Assembly (NCBI GenBank): GCA_030770425.1
Contig: JASJFT010000090.1
Coordinates: 1-64,000, forward strand
Reading direction: 5' to 3'
Origin: Darksidea phi
Lineage: Eukaryota > Ascomycota > Dothideomycetes > Pleosporales > Lentitheciaceae
DNA length: 64,000 nt
Of this stretch, positions 56,450 to 64,000 are shown one piece after another. Numbering within the stretch: position 1 is the first letter of the stretch; each line of letters starts with the position of its first letter. A model generated the notes under the pieces. That model was given only the letters and a program-made list of their open reading frames with translations, was not told where the DNA came from and made no database searches. The position numbers were made by a program, and so were the translations under genes.

Positions 56450-58633
56450 GTTTTGGAGAAGCTGATGGCGAAAGGCTCGTAATAATTGTCAAGCTTTAAA
56501 GGAAGGAACATGTCTATACTTATGGATGTACCCCGCGTCCCACAATCACAACCGGGCGCATAATTTCCTCCGATCTGCATCCCAAGCAATTGCTTGGCCA
56601 GCCTATTTCCGAGTCTCCCCGCACACTACGCGCATAACAGCGTGCACCGGTAAAGCGTAAGTTCAACCTCGGTTCAACCTTACGCCTCAAATCCTCGTTT
56701 AGAATGGCCATCCTACCGTCATCACCCAATCACTCACGTTCGCTTTGAGTTAAGCCTCAAGACTGATGGAGCCGGTGCGAGTGCAGCCACAATATATATA
56801 CGTTGCTGCTTACATCTACGTTGATCCGGCGCGGATCTCCGCTGACGCCGACCCGACCGGCGATAGCACTTTTTTGTGCACCGTCTCCGCCATGTCCTTT
56901 TGGATAACGTGTAGGAGGTCAGACTGTCACCGCGGACGAAAACCAGTTTTTACGGAGGAAACATCATGTGTGCGAATCACGTTTGCGGAAGTTTCGTCCG
57001 AGTTGCATGATTCGTATGCGCTCACAACCATTGCTGGATCCGAAGGTGTTTAATTAGATCGCTGCTTGTCCTTTTATTCCGGACCAAAGATGATAGGTTA
57101 ATATGATGCTTTGAAAATGCTAAAGTTGTTTTTATTCACGAAGATTGACGCCGCCACATGTGATTACTAATCCTATTCATGCCAACCCCTCCCCAGTATT
57201 GTAGGGGAAACGTCTCCAAATGCCCAACAGCATAGCAAAGCTTGCCCTGAGACGTAATATGATCGTGCGCAAGGTATAGTTGCTTCTGTGCTGCATTTGC
57301 ACATCTGGATGCCAGCCAAGGTCTTCCCGTACACGACATACAGCGTGTAGCTTGGCTTTTTGATGGTACAGAGGATAGTCGCGATACATCATGTAGCTTG
57401 CTATTATGGCCCAGGGAAAGCGTGGAGCCCGAAACCCATATATCTCGCTAGTAATCTCTGTCCGGGGACTCCCCCTTCAGGTTTAGTACAGTCCCTTACT
57501 TATCTATATCGAAGATCGCTACTTGCCCTATTAAACCTACTACTTTTGATATTGATAAAATACTTACTCGGTCACAACATCACGGCATGCGCCACGCCCA
57601 CTTCCGTGAGGCTCGGGCCTTGCCCTCGTAGTCATGCTGTGACGCTTCAGGCAACGCCTGCAACCCCCTCTGGTTTCAACAACCTTCTTGCCTTTAAGGT
57701 ATTCGGGACGAAATGCCTTTTTATGTCACCTTTTTGGATTATTTCCTGAGTTTGACGATGTGATGGCTGTTACTCATTCGATACAGCCGTGGGGTTCTCC
57801 TAGCTACACAATGTAAGGAGGCTAGTTGGAGTTATACAGTGAGCTTGATCCTACGGGCATTTCAGAGCACGTATATTCAGCCAGCGGACAATGCAACTAG
57901 AGACTTAGTACGTACCTGAATCCGCATGCCAATATGCGGACCCGTAGAGAACACTCGCGCAGCCGTGCTCTGGGTGAAAAAGCGAAGGTAAAGCCTGTCT
58001 GCAGAGGTATTTTTCCCATAGCGTGTAGCAGGAGAGAAAGAAGGGATAAAGCTGGTCAAAGGGCTAGTCCGTAAGTTGTGCCTGTGCCTGCCCTTTATGT
58101 AGCCAAGCCGACACCACCGAGGACGCCAATCCTCTCGCTCAAAAAAATCCTGCATATGGATTTCCATCGTGGCTTCCTGTTACAGCCTGCGCGACGGCCT
58201 TCCAAGTCTAGAGCCGATTTAACGTCACAAGATTGGCTTGAGCTAGAAATTGGGAGCTGTCTACTAGAACTAGAACTGCTACTGATGTTGTATTATGCGT
58301 AAACGGGTTTCTTTGAGATGACTGGAAAGAACGGAGAAGATATGGACGAGCGGGTACGCGTAGAAGAAGTGGTGTACACAGAAGAGTGGAGGTACGGAAG
58401 AAATACGCAACCGACAGAGCTCAGACGGTTTTTGATAAGAGCTTGAAGAAATGGCGAGAACGCTGAACGGAAGCGTGGATATGATAGTGCTAGCCTCCAC
58501 TGAACATTCACAAGATAGAAGAAAACTCTTTGAAGGAGGAATCAATAATATCCTGCCATGGTCATTCGCCACACTAGTCTATTCATTGGTATACCCGAAG
58601 GCGGTTTCTCTTTAGGAGGCTTTCCTATTAAAT
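56450..58633. other. Gene-poor region
   Basis: 2.2 kb without a supported gene. Frames of 60-129 codons on both strands (for example 57360-57749, with one hydrophobic stretch) carry no motif or splice support. Confidence 0.4.
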
Positions 58634-58777
58634 GCGCTTATCAAAGCTGGGGAGTCAAGATCCAAAGAAGTGACCGCAATTGATAGCCGAGGCCTAGTGA
58701 TGGCAGCATATAACGATGCTCTTCGGAAAATCTTTATAACTGTGGCAGTTGTTGGAGGAATGGTTTTCTCTGCATAA
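58634..58777 (+). pseudogene. C-terminal relic of an MFS drug/H+ antiporter
   Basis: The frame reads ALIKAGESRSKEVTAIDSRG and then AAYNDALRKIFITVAVVGG to a TAA at 58775. The A-Y-N-x-A-L-x-x-x-F followed by a hydrophobic helix is the usual last-helix entry of 14-TM MFS transporters. The expected E-W tail after the helix appears only after the stop, as VEDIE. Nothing upstream continues the transporter, so this is a remnant. Confidence 0.4.
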
Positions 58778-59162
58778 GTGGAGGACATTGAATGCAAAGC
58801 CCGTCCCGCGCACCGAGACCGCGGAAACTAGTAAGTCCGAGAAGTAGTCGAAGACCTGGGATAGCAATACAAATAAAGCCGTGCCGTTTCCGATGTGGAA
58901 CGGGAACTGGAATTGGAATTGGAATTATTAGCTGTGCCACGACAGTGCATTATAAGCCGCTACCGGAGCGAATCAAGAGCCTGAAACTGATCCGCGGGTA
59001 TCCGCCCCGTCTTACACCCTGAGAACACGTGGGACCATGCAGGCAGAGCTTGTCAGCATAATAACCCAAGGGAGCCGAAGCGGCACCTCCAAACAACCCC
59101 ATGCTGCGCTCCTATCACATGCTCTTCATCATTCAGCTCGCACTCCTTTGTTAAAACCTCAA
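58778..59162. other. Intergenic, promoter of the paraoxonase-like gene
   Basis: About 385 bp; contains a short GGAATT/GGAACT tandem repeat at ~58,898-58,928. No gene seen. Confidence 0.4.
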
Positions 59163-60541
59163 ATGGCACGCTACACTAAACTCGCTATATTCGTAGCGCT
59201 TGTCGCTGCGTTCTATCAGTTCTGGCTCGGGAATTTTCTCTTCGCTGTGCTTGGTGTTGGTCGGACAGTTGAGCCGATTGAGAACTTTCCATTCACATGT
59301 CGGCGGCTAGTGCACAAACAACTTGAAGCATGCGAAGACCTATGGCTAGATGAAGAAGGGCGGGTGCTGTATGCAGCGTGTGCGGGGAGTACTGCGAGGG
59401 GGCAGTGGAACCAAGCGTGAGTGACATTGAGAAGAACAGAGGTTCAAAAGTACTGGCACTTGCTAACATCAATGCATAGCCTGGGAAGGCTGAATATTTC
59501 GGGTCGGCGGCCCGAAGGCTCTGAGCTCATGGCCTTATACATCGACGAGGCTGCAAACGACGGATTTTTCCGCATGCACAAGATCGCCCCAACAGGCTAT
59601 AGCGGCGCAACCGGTGACGGCACGCTCGACCTCATCGGCTTTGACGCCCATGTCCTAAACGATGCGCAGTTACGGATATGGCTGATCAATCAACGTCCTC
59701 CCGTCGATGAGCAAGGCCAGTATCTCGATGCCACTAAGATTGGCGCTAACGTGACTGTCGATGTATTCGAACATGTAAGGGGTGAGACGACTATGAAGCA
59801 TATCAAGACCATTGCGGATCCGGAAATCTACTCTGCGAATGGGATAGCGAGCTTGGAAGACGGATCGTTCGTGTTGAGCAATGATCATACTGCTAAAGGT
59901 ATGTACCCATTTCCTCGCCAGTAGTCTACAATCTAACCGTTGAATGCAGTCGGATTACGCAAGCAATTTGACCTCATTCTCGGGGGAGGAAATCTAGTGC
60001 ACTGCTCCTCTAAAGGTCCATGCAAACACGCTACACAAAACACGCTCAAATTCGCAAACGGCATCGCGCGGGGAAAAGATGGCCTAATCTACGTCCCCTT
60101 CTCGGCCGAGCCATTCGTTGGCGTATACCAACTTGATGAATCTGGCACGTTGAAAGAAGTGCACCGGATTCCCACCGGCATGGTTGCTGACAACCTTTCC
60201 GTTGACTCGAATGGGGACATTTGGGTTGCTGGCATTCCCAAGGTGCTGGAAATCATGCGCACCTTGGACGATCCCCTGAATAGACTTGCTACTAGCACTA
60301 TCTTGAAGATCCACAAGAGTGGCGAGGGGAGGTATCATGTGGAGAAGGTGTTAGAGGATGGAGAGAAGAAGGTATTGAGTAGTGCCACTACTGCTGTTTT
60401 TGATGTCCGCACTAGGAGATTGTTTATTGGAGGTAAGCCCAACTAATTTCGAGCTCCGGTGTGATATATGTGTTCCGTCTATGATGCTAATACAACCCAG
60501 GTGTTGCAACCCCCTTCATAATGGTATGCGATCCAAAATAG
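59163..60541 (+). CDS. Paraoxonase/arylesterase-like six-bladed beta-propeller protein
   Basis: Four exons: 59163-59416, 59480-59898, 59950-60432, 60501-60541; introns 63, 51 and 68 bp; 398 aa. ATG 59163 (MARYTKLAIFVALVAAFYQF) gives an N-terminal signal-anchor like that of paraoxonases; an upstream in-frame ATG at 59037 would bury it. Family blocks: CEDLWLDEEGRVLYAAC, LDLIGFDAHVL, SANGIASLEDGSFVLSNDHT, NTLKFANGIARGKDGLIYVP, VADNLSVDSNGDIWVAGIPK and SSATTAVFDVRTRRLFIGG, holding the calcium-ligating Asn/Asp positions of the SMP-30/PON propeller. It is a putative lactonase/arylesterase, membrane-anchored or secreted. Confidence 0.9.
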
Positions 60542-60694
60542 CGAAGTTATATGACGATAGCTACCAGGTGGACAAACTCAACAGGCCGAATGTCAACAGT
60601 AATGGAGATTGAAGAAATGCAGAAGGTAGAAAATATTGTTGTTGCGTAATTAGAACTACTCAACCGTTTTATTTGGCGATATGGACTTCGGCAC

Positions 60695-61057
60695 CTATCT
60701 CGGCTTCTTGGAGCAATGCTTCTTCTGGTGTTCTTTGAGGTTTCATTTAGTGGTTGACTCTCCCTTGCATAATGTGCAAATATATCGCTCAGGCCTGGCT
60801 GCTAAGTCGGAACATGATTTTGATGTTCGCATGTGCTTGTTAAGATTGAACTTGTGTGGGAAAGAACGGGTGCATCGCGGACAGGTGAATGAGAGGGCCG
60901 AGGAGTTTGATGGTGCAGTTGATTCTGACGTGATGGTGCTACTACCTCCAGATATCGTTGAAGACGGGCTTGTGCTATGTGCGGCTCGCTTAAGGGTGTA
61001 GGCGACGGCTGAGGCGGTACCGTCGATGGTGGGTAAGGCGTGTTCAACAGCTGGCAT
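60695..61057 (-). pseudogene. C2H2-type zinc-finger gene with an in-frame stop in finger 2
   Basis: From ATG 61057, a Ser/Thr-rich N-terminus leads to finger 1, FTCPRCTRSFPHKFNLNKHM (C-x2-C-x12-H-x6-C), and finger 2 starting YICTLCKGESTTK. A TGA at 60745-60743 then interrupts, but the same frame continues NLKEHQKKHCSKKP to TAG at 60697-60695. Counting the stop as one residue, finger 2 has the exact C-x2-C-x12-H-x3-H spacing. This may be a recently inactivated gene (CGA to TGA is a simple C-to-T change), a truncated protein, or a sequence error. An upstream minus-strand frame (61388-61044, one membrane helix) is not clearly connected. Confidence 0.55.
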
Positions 61058-61627
61058 ATCTCACTCCACGAGGGGAGTAATTCGTAAGATGGAAGTCCAT
61101 AATCGAATTAAGACCGTCGATGGCGGACTTAGTAAAACGAAGCAGTCGGGCGAGAATACACGAGTTGCGAGCTAGGCTTGCCGACCAGCTAAAATTCACG
61201 TCTCCATATCGTTCTCGCCAGGGCTTTAAGCTGCCGAAAATGCCATAACAATTGCGCAATGCTATATGTACGTAAGAAATTAAAGCATATGTGTGATGGT
61301 TGTGACACTGACCGAGAATATATGCTAGTACTACTCCGAACACAACAGTCGCAGCAATAATAACGACTGAAAGGCACATAGCTGACATTGGCTACCCCCT
61401 CAAATTGCGGTAAGTCTTCGCGCCGTATTCCCAGTTTATAAGTAAAATAACGCCCGGCTTACCTTCGGCTTGCCTGCCGCTCAGGTTATACTGCCACTGC
61501 TCCAGATATTATTGAAGTGTGAAAGTTATTATCGCGTACGGCGTTCTGGTGTTGACACGTATTTCAGATGGTTGAGGGTTTTGGTGTCCGAGCTTTTTTA
61601 CTAACCGCGTGCCTCCTAGCGGGTGCG
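61058..61627. other. Intergenic with an unassigned membrane-helix frame
   Basis: The minus-strand frame 61388-61044 starts MSAMCLSVVIIAATVVFGVV, a good membrane helix, but the rest looks non-coding; a short gene with an unseen intron is possible. Confidence 0.25.
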
Positions 61628-62156
61628 ACAAGGAGACGCAAACCGCAAGCGGTTTGCCCAAAAGAGCCTTGAGGAACGAAGCTTGAATAATCGCAATCTT
61701 TAGGGTGCTTGCGATTCCTCTAAAGGACGTTCGAAAGTTGGCGAGGCAGCATTTTCGGTGGCTTAAGCCACCGAACTAGGTTTCAAGTAGCTAAATCACG
61801 TGGAAATGCAGGGAACCTGATTCTGATTGGTCCTAGGGGAAAAGTGAGTTGCTGTGGGTCCGCGCGAATTTTGGGGGGCCGCGGCGCGGGCCGACTTTTG
61901 CTCGTGCCCGTCCTCTAAGAGCATTTCGTTCCTCAAGGCACAGGAGACGCAACCCGCGAGGCGCGGATTGCAAGAAGAGCCTTGAAATGATGCTGATTGG
62001 AGAGAAACACGCCCAAAACGATGAAACAAGGCACAAACCTCGTGACTTAAGTTTCAGGAAAAGAACGTAATATAATGGACCTAAGAGATAGCCGTTTTTG
62101 GCCAGTTTTCATGGTGGGGGCAGGGAGCCTTTCATCTCTTTTCGTTCCTCAAGGCA
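61628..62156. repeat. Repeat block with direct and inverted copies
   Basis: A ~50-bp segment (GGAGACGCAAACCGC ... AGAGCCTTGA) at 61628-61680 is repeated in direct orientation at 61939-61987. Its end, GCCTTGAGGAACGAA (61666-61680), occurs inverted as TTCGTTCCTCAAGGC at 61925-61939 and 62141-62155. The block is GC-richer than its surroundings, with no transposase frame. It is likely a non-autonomous element or a nested remnant. Confidence 0.65.
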
Positions 62157-62242
62157 TGGAACTGAGGCAACTCAGTTAGCGCCTGCTATGCAGTCTTGCT
62201 GCTCATCAAGTCCACTCCATTATGTTCGGTGTTTGAATATTC

Positions 62243-64000
62243 CTAATGCACCCAAATAATGGCCTTTGTGTGGTACATGCCTGTCAGATCATACTGCCCG
62301 GGAGATTTACAGCTTTTACAGTCTTCGTCTAGGCAGGTCGCGCATCGCCAGCACATAGAAGGTTGGCAGACCACCACACTATTACACCTTTGTTTCCAAT
62401 TTTGAGAGGACTGACACAATTGTGCAAGCACTGCAGTTGCTGCGAGCCGGGCATTCCAGTTGTCGCTCGCGTTGACTACAAAGGATCTGTTAGGCGGATC
62501 CAGAATCTCTTCCCAGGTCTGCGCGGATGTAAGGCCTCTGCCTGTTGGGTGGCATAATTGATGCGCATCTGGGTCGGTATCGGGCGCTATACGCTGCACG
62601 TGCGGACTGTTCAAAGCCTTCAAGATATCAACGTCCGCTTGCCAAACTCCACCACTGTGTACCGAGATGAGAGATTCCAGGAACGTAATTTGCTTCTCGA
62701 CAGAATGTAGAGATGCATCTCTGTTTGCAGTCAGAGGTACACCTGAACGTACGAACTCATGCTCAGTGAAGGATAAGTGGAGCGTAGTCCTGTTGAAGAA
62801 GTCTCCAGCCCGTCCATCGAAAGGATTATGGTTGACGACCGTCCAGGAGCCAGGATCAAGCTTACGAATCATCGGATCCGATGGTGGGATTAGCATAGTG
62901 ATGCCAGGACGCCCTACATTGCCAAGTATACGCTTCATCTGGTGTGGCTTAACAAAGTCAGAAGGATCCCGAAGCAACTGCAATTCGATTCAGCTGTGTC
63001 CAATTGAGAAATTAGTCATGTGCTCACTCACTTGCGCGTCAATGTAAAGTGAATCACTGGAAGAGATAGCGAAAACGTCGCGGAGCCATACGGGAGGAAT
63101 ATTGTAGCATCCTTCAAAATATGCTATGCATGAGAGAGAGGCTTCGCGAGTAAGGCTGCAGTCTTCGGCATCGCGTTGACGTGAGACCATGAGCTGCAAT
63201 TTGCTTGGTGCATTGGAGTTACTGATATCAGTCTGCAAGTATCGGTCCCATCCAAAGTTGCTATCTACCATCTGTTGGGCGATTACCTGTTCATCTGCGT
63301 CGGATGCGAGGTGATCAGGCTCAAAAGTCTTATTGTCGAGCGTCGTGTCAGGTGTAGACAGTCTAATAGCTGGAAGACTGATGTCTTTAAGATGAACGAA
63401 AGCGTCATCTGCGCCCACGCTGACGTTCTCATGAAGAGTCTCGGGTTCGGTCATTGTGTTCGTTTGTGGCGGACTCGAGCTTGCTGCCCAGTTAGCAACA
63501 TACAAAGGATGATTCAGAACTTCGACGGATATGGTTGCGCCACTGAGACTAGCGTATACTGAAGCTGCCTTTTCAAGACACTGAAATGTTCTGGATACCG
63601 CCGACGAACGACTTGACAGCTCAGAGATATGTGCTATGAGCTCACAAGTCATCAGCGACTCGCAACGCAAAGCCGACTCCAAAGAATCCAGCGAAGGCTG
63701 GGATACCAAAGGCTTCACCGTAAAAGGCCGACTGGCCCCACCATTGAGCATCCATACTCCGGCCCGGTCGGAGTCGCCAAAAAGAAAGCTGTAGTGGCGC
63801 ACCTTCTTGGCAGTGTCGGTGATCTTAAGCTGGCCTTGTTCTAAGGTGATCTCTTCGACGTCCCCTGGCTGCCAGGGATTGTCGGCTATAATGATCCCAT
63901 ATTGGCGAGAGCGAAGAGATGCCATGGACGAGATAGTGCTCTCTGGCGGTCGGCTATATACGCTGAGGTCGAATGGGTCATCAGGATTGGGGTCCGATTT
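62243..64000 (-). CDS. 3' part of a conserved fungal protein of unknown function
   Basis: Two exons visible: 64000-63032 (open to the window edge) and 62977-62243; intron ~54 bp (GTGAGT...TTGCAG, phase 0); at least 568 aa, 5' end missing. The edge sequence (SDPNPDDPFDLSVYSRPPES) continues in frame into MASLRSRQYGIIIADNPWQP, so the ATG at 63925 is internal. Conserved-looking blocks: VWLRDVFAISSSDSLYIDAQ, LLRDPSDFVKPHQMKRILG, NHNPFDGRAGDFFNRTTLHL, ending in a Cys-rich tail (CQPSMCWRCATCLDEDCKSC) that may bind zinc. The family is familiar from Dothideomycete genomes but has no known function. Confidence 0.75.

Noticed and set aside
57540..57680. Possible short hairpin or RNA element (GTCACAACATC ... 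ATGCTGTGAC)
   Set aside because: The complementarity is short and interrupted; no tRNA, snRNA or terminator pattern fits.
1..64000. CRISPR arrays, rRNA or operon-type features
   Set aside because: None seen; spliced genes show this is eukaryotic nuclear DNA.

Overview
This is a nuclear window from a filamentous ascomycete (Pezizomycotina; a Dothideomycete is my best guess from the protein flavour, not proven). The evidence is short introns of about 45-140 bp with GT-AG ends and CTAAC/CTGAC-like branch points, fungal housekeeping genes (mitochondrial N-acetylglutamate synthase, V-ATPase subunit F, NPC2, NUR1, a p24 cargo receptor, a USP7/Ubp15-type deubiquitinase, a mitochondrial PDK/BCKDK kinase), a HET-domain gene, and AT-rich decayed repeats between the genes. 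Many gene models below were rebuilt by checking splice sites and reading phase by hand.

Layout. 0.2-5.6 kb: a tail-anchored zinc-ribbon protein, then a convergent pair formed by a patatin-like/subtilisin (S8) fusion protein (2283-4631, +) and a gasdermin-like pore-forming protein (4659-5585, -), with only 27 bp between the stop codons. This is the arrangement of fungal gasdermin/protease cell-death pairs (HET-Q1/HET-Q2 type). The fused patatin domain has lost its catalytic residues while the protease triad is intact. 7.1-10.8 kb: a 3-hydroxyisobutyrate dehydrogenase-like gene and arg2, divergent. 11.4-14.3 kb: a small secreted cysteine-rich protein, an ankyrin-repeat pseudogene and an epoxide hydrolase-like gene. 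15.3-18.3 kb: a dispersed-repeat copy and an amidoligase relic. 18.3-21.8 kb: nur1, vma7 and npc2. 23.6-26.7 kb: a small basic protein and a HET-domain gene. 27-29 kb: gene-poor, with a 44-base poly-A run. 29.1-33.2 kb: a 1,291-residue protein of unknown function. 34.5-35.7 kb: a broken caspase-like (C14) gene. 36.8-49.2 kb: a gene-dense core (disordered protein, p24, ubp15, mitochondrial kinase, unknown protein). 49.6-54.4 kb: an acyl-CoA/4CL-type ligase, a mobile-element-like block of inverted repeat arrays, and a membrane protein with an R/D/S-rich tail. 54.8-60.5 kb: a tannase/feruloyl esterase, an MFS relic and a paraoxonase-like gene. 60.7-64 kb: an interrupted C2H2 zinc-finger gene, a repeat block and the 3' part of an unknown gene that runs off the window.

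How it fits together: most genes are unlinked housekeeping or accessory functions. The thread worth following is regulated cell death and non-self response: a gasdermin with its putative activating protease, a HET-domain gene, and a disabled caspase-like gene, scattered among decayed repeats and pseudogenes. This is typical of fast-evolving fungal allorecognition regions.
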